Shown here one piece after another: positions 31,757 through 43,513 of a DNA stretch of 64,000 nt (position 1 is its first letter; each line of letters opens with the position of its first letter). The notes below the pieces were generated by a model. The model saw only the letters and a program-made list of their open reading frames with translations. It had not been told where the DNA came from and ran no database searches. This DNA is from Adenophora triphylla var. japonica (lineage: Eukaryota > Streptophyta > Magnoliopsida > Asterales > Campanulaceae): contig JAFEMH010002581.1 in assembly GCA_022495995.1 (NCBI GenBank), positions 1 to 64,000 of the forward strand. The letters run 5' to 3'. The position numbers and the translations under genes are program-made.

Positions 31757-33994
31757 TTACAACCCATTGTTTAAAACTAAAACAGAAATTAAAAATTGTC
31801 TTAAAACCATCAAAGCAAAACAACTATTAAAAAAACTTCTCCCCTTTAATTCAAAGTTCCCAACTCCTCCAGCCAGCAGCAGCAACAGCAGTATCCCAGA
31901 CTCTGTTACCAGCAGCAGCAGGCGCAGGTTCATCTCTCCCTTTTGAGCAGAAAGATTAGCATGCCATTTGAGAAGTCTAGCCTTAAGGGCCTTGAGATTA
32001 TTGGCATGAGCAATGGAGGCTTGAAGTTGATCAGTTAAAGCAGAGGAATGAGATTCTGCAGCTGCAATTTCAGCATCCAAATCCTTCATTTGAGCATCAA
32101 AAGGATCTGTAGATGTGGGTTCAGTTGTGTCCACATCTGGCATAGAAATTTCAGGGACAGTACCCAAAGGAAGATCAACAAATCTTTGCTTAGGATCTAG
32201 AAGGGTTTTGGTCTCCTTAAACAAATCAAATTTTTCAACCTTATCTTCATTTTTCTCAGACTTAACACCTTTTGCAACCAGAATTTGAGAGATTAGAGAG
32301 TGATAGGGTAAAGACCACTTCTTAAAGGGTGACTCTCCATAGGCACAGATTTTCCTAAAGATGAAATCTCCAAAATTGATATTCCTATTAATACCCAACC
32401 TATACAGTAAGTCAGCTTGCACCCTAGTCACAGAGGTCTTGTTATTTGAGGGGCAAAGGTTGGCAACAAGGATTGTATGGAGAAAACAATAAAGAGAGGA
32501 TAAAGAACCACTTCCCAAATCTTTTGGCTTTACAAGCCAAGTGATTACTTTGCCATGGGTGATGGTAGACACAAGTTCTTCATCAGACACAACAACCAGC
32601 TGATCCAAAGTATTATCCAAGCCAAGAAAATCATTGATTACAGCAGGGGAAAAAGGAACAAACTTTCCTCTAACATAGACAGAGAGGGGAGAGTAGCATC
32701 TATCTAGCCCTTTGGTCAAGTTGGCATAAAATTCATACACCATCTTAGGATAGAATGGGAGAGGGTGATCCACAGTTAAAAATAAGCCTCTATCTTCAAA
32801 GAATTTATCCATACCCAATTTAAAGAAAGTTTCTCTATATCTTTTCATCTCCACAATAAAGGCCTTATTAGAAATCAGGCCAAACCTTTCAGAGGCATTC
32901 TTGGTTAAAAAATTCTTAGAAAAGGGTTTAGGGGCAGGAGTAATGGAAAGAGTTGTAGAAATACCCTTATCAGCCTTCTTTCTAGTGGATGTGCGCCTGG
33001 ATGTGTGCACATCTTCAGACACATCCTTTGCAGGAGCTTGCTCTTTGACAGATTCCACCTCTGTCTCATCACCAGGAGAGGCATCCTTTTCTTGGTCCTC
33101 CTTTTCTTGTTCAAGCTCATCTTTTCCTAGCTTGAAATTGGCATCTGAGGTAGTATCATCACTATCATAACTAGACTCAGATCCATCAGATTCTTCATCA
33201 ATGGGCTCTAGGTCTGTAGCAGCCACCTTTTTCTTACCTTTCAACTCCATTAAGATGTTGGCCAAAGGCTCCTCATCACTAAACGCAGAGGAATCATCAA
33301 CAGAAGGAGCAGACTCAGGAGCAAGCGGATCAACTATAGGAGTAGGAGAGGGGATAATGGGATCAACAGGTTTATTGGGGGAAGATGGAACATGATCAAT
33401 AGGATCAGCATGGGGAATTACTTAAGAAGGGGTAATAACAGGAGCAACGACCGAGGAAAGAGGATTTGCAGGTTGAGTCCTAGTTCTAACAAGAGGAGGA
33501 ATTACCTCTTCTTCTTCTTCTTCTTCTTCTTCATCACAAGCTATGGCAGTAGAGGGCTTTCCACCTGGTTTCTTCAGGTTCTTCAGCTTGTCAGCTTCTG
33601 ACAGCTTCCTAACCCTATGCGATCATCGTAGATTGCATTGGGGAACAGGGTTTGCAGCATGGCCTAATGATTTCGCAGGGGTTAGCTTCCTCTTTTTGGT
33701 TGAAGAAGGTTCAACCGAGGGAGGAACAGGGGCGACAATCGATGGTTGTAAAATCGGAGAGATTGGAGCATTAGGGTTTTCAGAAGCTGGTGGATTAATA
33801 GACAAGGGTTCCAATGTAGGGGATTTAGAGGGAGATCGCTCCATTGAAGAGCTAGACAAGGATAAGGGAGGAGGAATTTCAGCAAGAAATTTCGCTATTA
33901 CAGGGTTGGTGGTAACTGGAGCTTCAGCAATGGCGATAGAAAGGGGCTCAATGTCTAGGTAGTCTTCCTCACGAATGTTTGAGTGATCAGCCAT
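31757..33994 (-). pseudogene. SIRE extra ORF (plant transposon protein domain), frameshifted
   Basis: SIRE-type elements carry an ORF of unsettled role after RNase H. The N-terminal part starts at 33994 (MADHSNIREEDYLDIEPLSI, Pro/Ser-rich) and loses its frame at about 33620. After a Glu-rich patch coded by a TTC repeat (33505-33530 on the plus strand), the frame from 33265 runs 502 codons. It has an acidic Ser/Asp-rich stretch (20-100), then a folded block (FGLISNKAFIVEMKRYRETFF, YEFYANLTKG, YVRGKFVPFSPAVINDFLGL) typical of the putative plant transposon protein domain (Pfam PF20167). A coiled-coil-like segment and a hydrophobic Leu-rich tail follow. The frameshift between the two halves makes this a broken copy. 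Confidence 0.75.
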
Positions 33995-34830
33995 TTAAAC
34001 AACAGAAGAGCGTTAGGTTGAACAGTGCAAGGGAATTAATTGCAATGTGTGTGTGATTGTGTGCAAAAGATGGAAGAACAAAAGGTTTTAGCAAGGGTTT
34101 ATGGGGGATGGGACGGATGTGAGGTCTAATTAATACTCACAGCTCCCCCTTTCCAACTGAAACTTGGAATCCTTCTCCAAAAAGGTTTCACACATCCTTA
34201 ATACCTTAACAGTCCTCCAACGGCTAGAATTCTTTGAGATTACCACACACAACCACCTTCGAAGAAATAGGGGATCAAAATAAAACAAGATTTTGATAGA
34301 ATTTTATGGAAACAAAAATAATTCAGTCGTATCTTTATAAAAAAAGAATCCCAATCGAATTTTCCAACCTTTTCAAACAAGGATTGATACACACCTTTTT
34401 CTTTCATGAGAGATATGGAAGATAAAAAACCTATAAAATCAAAGAATAAATTAAGAATGAAAATAAATTAACTAGCATATTTACAAAGCTCCTATATGAC
34501 CTAAAAAATGCAGTATGCCTAGCATGATGCAAACACACAGGTGAAGGAAAAATCTCAGCTTATGGATGTGGCATAGGATGTGAGTCACATTTGGGGACAC
34601 ATTTAGATCACAAAAAGTCAATGAGCAATAATCCAATCTGCACAGCCTCTAGGATGCATCCACCAATTTTTTGTTGTGGGTTTTTGCATTGTGAGTAGCT
34701 TTCACTTTACTTGATCCCAAAGATAGCCCTTTTTCCCAATGATCTTGTCAAGTTTGATTTCAAGTTTTCTTTTGAAAATCACTTGATCACAATGGTCTGG
34801 CTTCATACTAAGGGTGAAGCAGCTGTTTCT

Positions 34831-34891
<61 letters not shown>

Positions 34892-35126
34892 CACCCACTG
34901 TGAGATACCTAGGAAGGTTATATCAAGTCATCAAAAGATGACATGAACAGGAAGTGCTCACAATTAAGTGATCAAAAATAATGTCAAAGATGAAGACTCA
35001 CAAGTGACCACACTGAGAAATTTCGTGCTAATGCATGATATATACATATTTTTTTTATAATTTTTTTTCAGTTAATCTAATATACAGATGTGTTAGAGGA
35101 TGTGAGACACATTTGTGCTCACAACC
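33995..35126 (-). other. Spacer between SIRE pol and extra ORF, with (AT)n
   Basis: Non-coding. It includes a pure (AT)n run at 34833-34890 and further GGATGTG-type words near 34564 and 35088-35125. Confidence 0.7.
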
Positions 35127-38100
35127 TTAGATATCACACAAACCAAGAGACTTCCTCAAGGAGGAAAATCTCTCCAAATCTAATGCCTTTGTAAATATAT
35201 CAGCCAATTGATTTTCAGTCCCAACAAATTCCAGACACACAATTTTTTGTTCTACAAGATCTCTAATGAAATGATGTCTAATATCTATGTGCTTTGTTCT
35301 AGAATGTTGGACAGGATTTTTAGATATGTCCAAGGCACTTTTGTTATCACAAAAAGCAGTCAAAATTTTGCTATTTAATCCATAATCTTTCAACATTTGA
35401 TTCATCCTAAGCAGTTGTGTGCAGCAGCTCCCAAGGACAACATATTTAGCCTCTGCAGTGGATAAAGACACACAATTCTGCTTTCTACTATACCAAGACA
35501 CAAGGTTATTTCCTAGGTAGAAACATCCACCTGTGGTACTCTTTCTATCATCACTATTTCCAGCCCAATCAGAATCAGTGTACCCAACCAAATTGGTGTT
35601 TGTTTCTTTAGAGTAATGCAGTCCTAGGTTCACAGTCCCACTCACATATCTAATGATTCTTTTCAAGGCTTTCAGATGGGACACCTTAGGGTTGGCTTGG
35701 TATCTTGCACAGAGACACACATTGTACATAATATCAGGTCTACTTGCAGTGAGGTAAAGCAGACTTCCTATCATGCTTCTGTACAGTGTTTGATCAACAC
35801 TCTCACCATCAGAATCATGACTTAGCTTTTGGGAAGATCCCATTGGTGTTCTTTGATGTGAAGAGTGTTCAAGTTCAAACTTTTTCACAAGATTCTTAGC
35901 ATACTTAGACTGTGAAATGAACATGCCATCTTTGAATTGTTTAATTTGTAGGCCTAAGAAAAAGTTCAACTCACCTACCATACTCATCTCAAATGTGGAA
36001 GTCATGCTATCCACAAACTCAGCTAGCATAGGATCAGAGTTTGACCCAAACACAATGTCATCTACATAGATTTGTGCCACAAGAATCTCCTTTTTATTTT
36101 TCCTCACAAACAATGTTTTGTCAACCTCACCTCTCTTGAATTCTAGGTGAAGCAAATGGTCAGTCAACCTACCATACCAAGCTCTAGGGGCTTGCTTTAG
36201 CCCATACAGAGATTTTTTTAGCTTATACACATGGTTAGGATACTTAGAATCCACAAAGCCTTTAGGTTGTTCAACATAGGCTTCCTCATTCAATATTCCA
36301 TTTAGAAAGGCACTCTTAACATCCATTTGATGTAGAGTAATCTTGAGATATCAAGCAATGGCTAACAGAAGCCTAATGGACTCAATCCTAGCAACAGGAG
36401 CAAATGTCTCCTCAAAATCAATTCCCTCAATTTGAGTGTAACCTTGAGCAACTAACCTAGCTTTATTTCTAATGATCACACCTTGCTCATCAGTTTTGTT
36501 CTTGAAAATTCATTTGGTTCCTATGACATTACCATGTGAGGGTCTAGGGACAAGAGTCCAAACCTCATTCTTTTCAAATTGAATCAACTCATCTTGCATA
36601 GCAAGAATTTAGTCAGCATCTTTCAATGCTTCAGCGATATTCTTAGGTTCAATCTTTGAAACAAAACAACAAAAACTTACCTGAAAGTATGCTGAGGAGC
36701 AACTCCACAAACCATCCATCTTTCTATAGTCCACTTTGTCTTTTTGTCTAGTTCTCACTTGAGCATGCACATCTCCCATAACTTGTGAAGTGGGGTGGAT
36801 TTTCTGGATTTTAGAAGGAATATCCTTTGATCTATCCACACACCCATCCACATTATCATCTAAAGCAACATCCTGATCAGAATCAGAGGAGATGTCCTCA
36901 ATTACAGGATTTTGAGTGGATGTGGGAGCAGATGTGGGTTCAGATGTGGAGGCAGATGTGTCCACATCCTTGGTTACATCCTTATCAGGTTCACCATGTT
37001 TTTCAGCACTGGAAGTTTCTGTTGGTTTTTCAGCACCTATTTCTGTATCTTTCCAGTCCAGTAAGCAACCTGAAACATCATCCTCAGCAGTCTTGAGGTT
37101 AAGATCAAGTGAGTCATCAAATATAACATTAGCAGATTCCATAATGGTCTTAGTTTTGAGATTAAAAACTCTGTAAGCCCTACTATTATTAGTGGAATAG
37201 CCCATGAAAATTGCTTTGTCACTCTTTGAATCAAATTTGGACAGATATTCTCTATCATTGAGAATGTAACAAATACATCCAAACACATGAAAGTACTTCA
37301 TAGTTGGTTTCTTTCCAAGGAGGATTTGATATGGAGTGACAGTGCTACCAATCCTTAGAAACACTCTATTGCCAATGTGACAAGCAGTGTTTAAAGCTTC
37401 TGCCCAAAATTTTTTGGATAAATTTTTAGAACTTAGCATAACCCTAGCTATTTCTTGCAAGGTTCTATTTTTTCTTTCAGCAATTCCATTTTGCTGTGGA
37501 GTGATTGGTGCATAAAACTCATGGGTGATTCCCTTAGAATTTCAAAAACTAGTGAACATTTAGTTCTCATATTCAGTGCCATGGTCAGACCTAATCCTCA
37601 CAGTCTTAAGACCATAAAGATTTCTAACCCTTTTGTACCAATTTTTGAATTCACCAATGGTTTCAGATTTCTCTCTTAAGAACATTACCCATGTGTACCT
37701 AGAGTAATCATCAACACACACAAATGCATACTTTTTCCTACCAAAGCTTTCTACTTCAATAGGTCCCATTAAATCAGTGTGAATCAGCTCCAAACACCTA
37801 GAAGTGGAGCATTGTTGGACCTTTTTATGTGATACTTTTGTTTGCTTTCCCTTTTGACATGAACCACAGACATCAGGGTTCTTGAAGTTCAGTTTAGGGA
37901 GGTCTTTAATAGCTTCAAACCTTTGAAGTTCTTCCAGAGTTCTACAGCTAGCATGCCCTATTTTTTGGTGCCACAGATTGACATCATTAGCTTTTGAGCT
38001 TAGGCAAGAAAGATTGTCACCAAATTGGTAACAATTGTCAGCAGATCTAGGACCAGTAAACACACATTTATTATCCTTATCAAACACTTCACACAAGTGC

Positions 38101-38993
38101 TTATCAAACTTCACATAAAGATCATCATCACATAGTTGACTGATGCTTATTAGGTTGACTTTCAAGCCTTCCACATGGTACACATTGTGCAATTTTGGGA
38201 GACCCTTGACATCTAGGGTTCCTTTCCCAACAATCTTTCCTTGAGCACCTCCATCAAAATTTACTTTCTCTCCACTAATCACTTCATAGTCAAGAAGGAC
38301 TGCTTGGTTTCCAGTCATGTGCCTAGAGCACCCACTATCAAAATACCAAGAGCCAGAGACAGTACTCTTGAGGGAGGAGTAAACAACATTGCAGGTGGCA
38401 ATTGGTTTGGCCACCCACTGCTTTACAGCTTTCTTTTTGGGTTGCTGAGGTCTCGGATTACCAGGATGTGTGTTCGGATGTGCATACATCTTCTCACACA
38501 TCTGAGGCTGATTGAAGTGACCAGACTTTTTGTCAGCCTTGAGTTTGTAACAGAAGGGCCTAATGTGACCAGGAGCAAGGCAATAGTGGCAGATGTAGTG
38601 CCTCTTTCTTGATCTTTTCTCACCTAAAAGGGGGTTTTCTCTAAAAATTGGTTTTTCCACACCTTTTGAAGTAGAAGCCTCACATCCCTCCTTTACAAAA
38701 TTACTTTTTTCAAAGCCCAAACCAGTTTTGTTGAGCTGACCTATAGAGATAGCTTCATCAAGTTTCATCTTACTTTTGTTTAACTTGGTAAATGTACTCT
38801 CAGCTTTCTCACATTCATTTTTGAATTTTTCAAGCTCAACTTTTCTTTTGGTTATAAGGAATTCAAGTTTGGCAATGGTATCTTTTTGAACATCATTTTC
38901 CTTTGAAAGTATAGCCTTTTCATCTTCACAAGCAGCTAATTTATCAGAAAGAGATTTATTTACTTTAACAAGTACCTCATTCTTTTCATCCAA
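35127..38993 (-). pseudogene. SIRE-like pol: protease, integrase, RT, RNase H
   Basis: The frame from 38993 carries a Cys/His cluster (CHYCLAPGHIRPFC), the protease block SWYFDSGCSRHMTG, the integrase zinc motif (HQKIGHAS..CGSCQKGK), and the integrase Asp blocks HTDLMGP and SDHGTEYEN. It stops at 37560. Integrase resumes at about 37530 (ERKNRTLQEIARVMLSSK) to 36609. RT and RNase H are open from 36326 to 35127, with MDVKSAFLNGILNEE, SLYGLKQAPRAWY, YVDDIVFGSN, DSDWAG, STAEAKY and ADIFTKAL. At least five in-frame stops are seen (37560, about 37540, 36612, about 36510, about 36345). Several replace expected Trp or Gln codons. Not functional. Confidence 0.92.
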
Positions 38994-40264
38994 TCTGTAT
39001 GCAACTCCTTGTATGTTTCAAAAAGTTCCTCATAGGGGATGTCCCTATCTTCATCATCAGAATCTCCTTTTACAGAGAAACAATTCAGCATCAGGTCAGA
39101 TGTGTCACCAGATGTGTACACATCTGAGGCCACATCCAAGGAATTTTTAGAACCTCCATCTTCTATATCTGCATAGAAGGCATTAAACACAGAATGGCAA
39201 TTGATAATAGACATGTTAGCCACTTCATCTTCATCCTCAATGTCACTAAGGGTAGCAGTTAAGCTCATTCCCTTCTTTTTGAGTGTATTAGCACACTCAT
39301 TGGCATAATGACCAAAGCCACGACATGCCCTACATTGAACAGACTCAGAGGATTTGTTATTTTCAAAGCTTGGTTTCTTGAATCCAGTGTCAGTGCTAGG
39401 TTTTGGCTTTTCAGTAGCACTGGGAGTAGGTCTGTTAGGAAATTTACTTATCCTTTTATTTTTCAGTATGGAACTGAATTTCTTTGAAATAAAAGCCATA
39501 TCCTCTTCTTCAAGATTTGATTTGTCAATCTCAGAGGATAATTCCACAAGTTCTCTTGGTAATGCAGCAACACTTCTGAGAGCAAGAATGTGAGATTTGT
39601 TCTTTTTCTGAGCTTCAAGGTTTAGCTCAAACACAGTCAAGATACCTACAATTTTATCTAGACCTACAGTATTGATGTCATTAGTTTCCTCAATCACAGC
39701 CACTTTTATGTTGAACCTTTCAGGTAAGGTCCTCAAAATCTTACTCACGAGTCTCGCATTGGAGATAGATTCTCCTAGACTTGTGCACTCATTTGAAATC
39801 TCATGAATCTTAGCAGCATATGACACAATGTCCTCAGTTTCTTCCATTCGAAGTAACTCAAACCCATCTATTAAAATCCTAAGCCTCGTAGCATTTACAC
39901 TTGGTGCTCCCTCACATTGAGTTTGTAATATATCCCAAGCAGCTTTGGCTACACTCTCATTAGTGATAAGCTTGTACATATTTCCAGAAACATGGCTGGA
40001 AATAGCACCCATAGCCTTTGAATTATAATTAGCAGCCTGAATTTCTTCAAGAGTCCATTGCTCTTCATGTTTTCTTTCGAAAATAGACTCACCAACACCA
40101 GAAGTAGGCTTCTTCTCCATAGTAGGAGGTTTCCATGCAACAAGGATACACATCCAAGCCCTTTCGTCAATACTTTTGATGTAATTATGTATCTTAGACT
40201 TCCAAAGAGAATAGTTCGTACCATCCAAGACAGGAGGCATGTTTTGGTGATTTTGGCATTCCAT
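38960..40264 (-). CDS. SIRE-like Gag
   Basis: The frame is open from 40324; the first plausible start is Met at 40264 (MECQNHQNMPPVLDG, then TNYSLWKSKIHNYIKS), giving about 434 residues. The early region is a copia gag core of UBN2 type (WDILQTQCEGAPSVN, LRILIDGFELLRMEETEDI, LRTLPERFNIKVAVIEE). A CCHC knuckle follows (CRACRGFGHYANEC) about two-thirds along, then an acidic tail. It overlaps the pol frame by 34 bases in a different phase, so pol would need frameshifting, or the overlap reflects a mutation. It could still make particle protein. Confidence 0.88.
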   Translation of the reverse strand: MECQNHQNMPPVLDGTNYSLWKSKIHNYIKSIDERAWMCILVAWKPPTMEKKPTSGVGESIFERKHEEQWTLEEIQAANYNSKAMGAISSHVSGNMYKLITNESVAKAAWDILQTQCEGAPSVNATRLRILIDGFELLRMEETEDIVSYAAKIHEISNECTSLGESISNARLVSKILRTLPERFNIKVAVIEETNDINTVGLDKIVGILTVFELNLEAQKKNKSHILALRSVAALPRELVELSSEIDKSNLEEEDMAFISKKFSSILKNKRISKFPNRPTPSATEKPKPSTDTGFKKPSFENNKSSESVQCRACRGFGHYANECANTLKKKGMSLTATLSDIEDEDEVANMSIINCHSVFNAFYADIEDGGSKNSLDVASDVYTSGDTSDLMLNCFSVKGDSDDEDRDIPYEELFETYKELHTDWMKRMRYLLK

Positions 40265-40310
40265 AATGACTACACTTTCTGGATCAACACTCAGTAATAT
40301 ATCGAGAGTT

Positions 40311-40323
40311 GGCTCGGATACCA
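40311..40323 (-). promoter_or_regulatory. Primer-binding site of the SIRE-like element
   Basis: The minus strand reads TGGTATCCGAGCC, two bases from the LTR. This is a variant of the tRNA-Met-type TGGTATCAGAGC. Confidence 0.85.
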
Positions 40324-40325
40324 AT

Positions 40326-41095
40326 TGAAAGTTTCGTGTAGCTAGGAAACTTTAATCACACAACAGACAACGGATGTGAGTACAAATGTGTCTCACAACT
40401 GTCCACACATCCACAGATAATGCAGCGGAATAAAACAAATTAAAAACAATAACTCAAGAATTATTTACGCTTACTGATCTGTGTGATCAGCAAACTAGGC
40501 TTACGCCCAAAAACTTTTCATTATAAAAACTTTTGATGCTTACAAAAACAAATAAGTGAAAAACTAAAATATGAAAATATTAAACGAGTTCTAATCACCT
40601 TCTATGACAAGAACAACTCCCCTTTCCCAAGTAGGACCTATTCTAGTCAAAAGTAAAACAAAGAACTCTATGAAAAACTAGATGTGAGTTATGGATGTGA
40701 GGCACAACCTTCACTCACAACCTAAAACAACAATGTCGAAAACTGTGAAGAATATGTATGTTTCTCTCAGAATTTCCGTAGCTTCTCTTGTGCTGAATGC
40801 CTTGTATTTATAATGCACCATGGAGAAGATCTTCACGTAATCAACATCTTCCTTCGTGAGATCTCTTTTCCTATAAGAAAACATAAACACACTCACAAAG
40901 AAATAGAATATTAGTGGGTTAGTCCTAATATAAAATTATGTACATAAATAAAAGATATTTACTTTATTTACAATTCCTTGTCAAAGTAAGATAGTAATAA
41001 ATCTTTCATGAAAGTTCCAAAATCTTCTTACCATAATAGAAGTCTTTTGAAATAAGAAAACAAGAATTTGTTCCCTAAAAGAGCTCACGCTTTCA
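40326..41095 (-). repeat. 5' LTR of the SIRE-like element
   Basis: 770 bp. A TATAAATA box lies on the minus strand at 40812-40805. GGATGTG/CACATCC words lie downstream of it, in R/U5 (40372-40420 and 40681-40722). Confidence 0.92.
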
Positions 41096-41169
41096 TACAT
41101 TCTTCATAATTCAAATACATAGTAATAAGTACATTAGGTTTTGAATCACAGTACACTACTAGAATATTT

Positions 41170-43140
41170 TATTAGGAATATAATATAATATCATTATATT
41201 ATATTATATATAAGTATATATTGTAATATATCGTTTATGAAGCACAATACACTACTAGTATATTTTTGTATTAGATTAGAAACATTTTCCTTCTATGAGA
41301 TTACCTCCTCATTGTAATCCTATAAATATGTATCTCTAGCATCATAATCAATTGAGTCATTCAATTCAATGCCTCTCTTCACTGTTGATTGACTTCGTCT
41401 AACCCTCTTTATTCTAATATGGAATCAGAGCATTAAGATCCATAGAAGGACTTCTCCGCAAAACCCTAGCGGTAAAACCCTAAGCCGGCCCACACCCTTA
41501 CCACCTTAGCTTCCGCCATCAACCATCAAAACCCTACCCTCCTTATCCCCAAATATCACCCTCGGCAAACTCTTGGCCGAAATTCTCACCCTCTCTACCT
41601 CCTACACCACCGCCCTACACCACCCTCAAATACAATCAACCTCGACAAATCCCACCAAGCCGTACCCCTTCTCACCACCACCTTCAAAATCCTTTGCAAC
41701 AAAAAAAAAAAAAAAGCAAATAGTTCAACAACAACAACAACCACTACGGCCAAGAATCGCAACCTCAGCCAAACCCTCCCCCCAACCAAAGCTCCTGCCG
41801 AAACCCAAGGCAAAACCTACTGCCTGCCACCAAAACCCCCACCACCCTCGGCTTAAAACTCTCAAAGCCGAAACCCGCCCACCCACGGCAAACCCTCCTA
41901 CCTTCTTCACGCAAACCTTCACAGCCGCACCCCCCTTCCCCCTTTAAACCCTCCATAAAACTCACCCAAACCACCTTCTTCAGACCACCACATGAATTCT
42001 CCCTCAGCTCTTCTGCCACCAACCACAAATTACCACCTCCTCCCACCACCACCCTCGGCTCAAACCCACCAGCCGAAACCCTAGGCATAACCTTCTGCTT
42101 GCCGCCCCACCGTACACCACTGCCCCACCCGAAAACACCACCCTCGGCTCAAAAACTCTTTTGACCGAAACCCTAACCTTTTTTGTAATTCAATCCCCTC
42201 GGCTTAAAGACCCTTTTGACCGAAACCCTAAACCTTTTTGTAATTCAGCCCCCTCGGCTCAAAAACCCTTTTGATCAAAACCCTAATTTTTTTGCTATTT
42301 AATCCCCTCGGCCTAGCCGAAACCAATTCCCCCTACTTCAAAACCCCCTCGGCCTAGCCGAAACTAATTCCCCCTACTTCAAAACCCCCCTCGGTAAAAC
42401 CGGACCTATCACCGTCTCCGTCGTAGTCTTGCACCAACCTATCACCACCTCGAATGCGAGGAACCACATGACATCAGAAACGACGTACATGTCCGGGAAC
42501 ACATCCATCTTCAACCGCTTTATCAAACCCGATTAATCTCATCACTCTCCAAGATTGGACTTGTTCAAGGACCGTCCATCTTGCGGGGACATATTAGGAA
42601 TATAATATAATATCATTATATTATATTCAAGTATTTATTGTAATATACTCCCTCCGTCCCTGAAAAAGCGTCACCATTTTTAGCCCGGCACACAAATTAA
42701 GGAAATAGGTGGGAAGAAAAAATGTTGTGAGTGTAATTTGAAAATATGAGAGAGAATTAGTGGAGAAAATAGTAAATTTAAAAAGTATTGTGAGTGTAAT
42801 AGTGTTTTAGGAGAGAGAATGAGTGGAGGAAATAGTGAGTGTGTGTAATAGAATATTAATAAAACATTTCCATTTTAGGAAAGGTGACGCTTCAAACGGG
42901 ACGTCATTTTGGGTAAAAAGTGACGGATTTCCTGGGATGGAGGGAGTATAGTTTAGGAAACACAATCCTTGTATTAGATTAGGAAACACAATCTTTATAT
43001 TAGATTAGAAACCTTCTCCTTCTAGGAGATTACCTCCTCATTGTAATCCTATAAATATGTATCTCTGGCATCATAATCAATTGAGTCATTCGATTCAATG
43101 CCTCTCTTTCCTGTTTTGATTGACTGACTTTATTCTAATA
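41170..43140 (+). mobile_element. Small non-autonomous LTR element (TRIM/LARD-like)
   Basis: A 250-bp LTR (41170-41419, TATTAG..CTAATA) is followed immediately by TGGAATCAGAGC (41420-41431), a tRNA-Met-type PBS with one change. The second LTR is 42592-43140 and is enlarged by a Stowaway insertion. TATTT flanks both ends (41165-41169 and 43141-43145). The roughly 1.16-kb interior has no gag or pol. It is rich in CTCGGC..GCCGAAACC word pairs (about 41567, 41851, 42051, 42142, 42310, 42350) and short repeats of a TTTTGACCGAAACCCTAA type. A proline-rich 124-codon ORF at 41573 looks like low-complexity chance. Confidence 0.85.
42648..42946. mobile_element. Stowaway MITE inside the 3' LTR of the small element
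   Basis: CTCCCTCCGTCCCTG.. to ..GGGATGGAGGGAG, with TA on both sides. 299 bp. The other LTR lacks it, so it arrived after the LTR element. Confidence 0.9.
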
Positions 43141-43226
43141 TATTTAACTTAGGAAACTCCCATTGTTGTTCCAAAGGGGGTATCAAGGGGTCACACCATA
43201 TATCCTCTGTTCTTGGTCCCCTCCGA

Positions 43227-43319
43227 GGTTGAGCATGGTGTTTGTGTGGCTTAGAGCAGGAAATGGAAAGATTAGGCGTGGGGTGGAAGGTCTGTGATAG
43301 GTTATTAATCAGAAGCCAT
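43227..43319 (-). pseudogene. 5' fragment of a UGT709-like gene
   Basis: The minus strand from 43319 reads ATGGCTTCTGAT, two stop codons, then PITDLPPHA. After a one-base loss it continues FPFPALSHTNTMLNL. The intact UGT709-like gene has PITDLPPHVLLFPLPAQSHV and NTMLNL at the same place, and the DNA aligns by eye over about 93 bp. Homology stops at about 43227. It is a dead fragment of a paralogue, about 15 kb from the intact gene. Confidence 0.8.
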
Positions 43320-43505
43320 TGTTTTGCAGTTTTGGAGAAATCAGGTGATGGGGTTAAAGATAATTGAAGATTAAGAGAGGGTTGCCATGAGCGCAGGAGA
43401 GAAGGATAGGAATCAGAGCCTGTTGTTAATCTGCGATGATTTATTAAGAATGATTGGAGAACCTTATTCTGGAACTTAATAGCTCTGCTGCGATAATTAG
43501 AACGT
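43320..43505. other. Unassigned sequence beside the UGT fragment
   Basis: It might be 5' flank of the dead paralogue. No gene or repeat recognised. Confidence 0.4.
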
Positions 43506-43513
43506 CTGGATAC

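Larger units (their letters stand above)
30759..41095 (-). mobile_element. SIRE-like Ty1/copia retrotransposon, complete, 10.3 kb
   Basis: Two 770-bp LTRs (30759-31528 and 40326-41095) with TGAAAG..CTTTCA ends are flanked by the 5-bp duplication TACAT (30754-30758 and 41096-41100). On the minus strand the order is PBS, gag, protease, integrase, RT, RNase H, a 1.1-kb spacer, an extra ORF, polypurine tract and 3' LTR. A hand comparison finds about 18 LTR differences (about 2.3%), nearly all transitions, so the insertion is fairly recent. The extra ORF after pol is characteristic of the SIRE/Maximus lineage. Confidence 0.93.

Noticed and set aside
41573..42088. ORFs on both strands in the small LTR element
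   Set aside because: Proline-rich on one strand and Gly/Val-rich on the other, arising from CCA-rich DNA; not gag.
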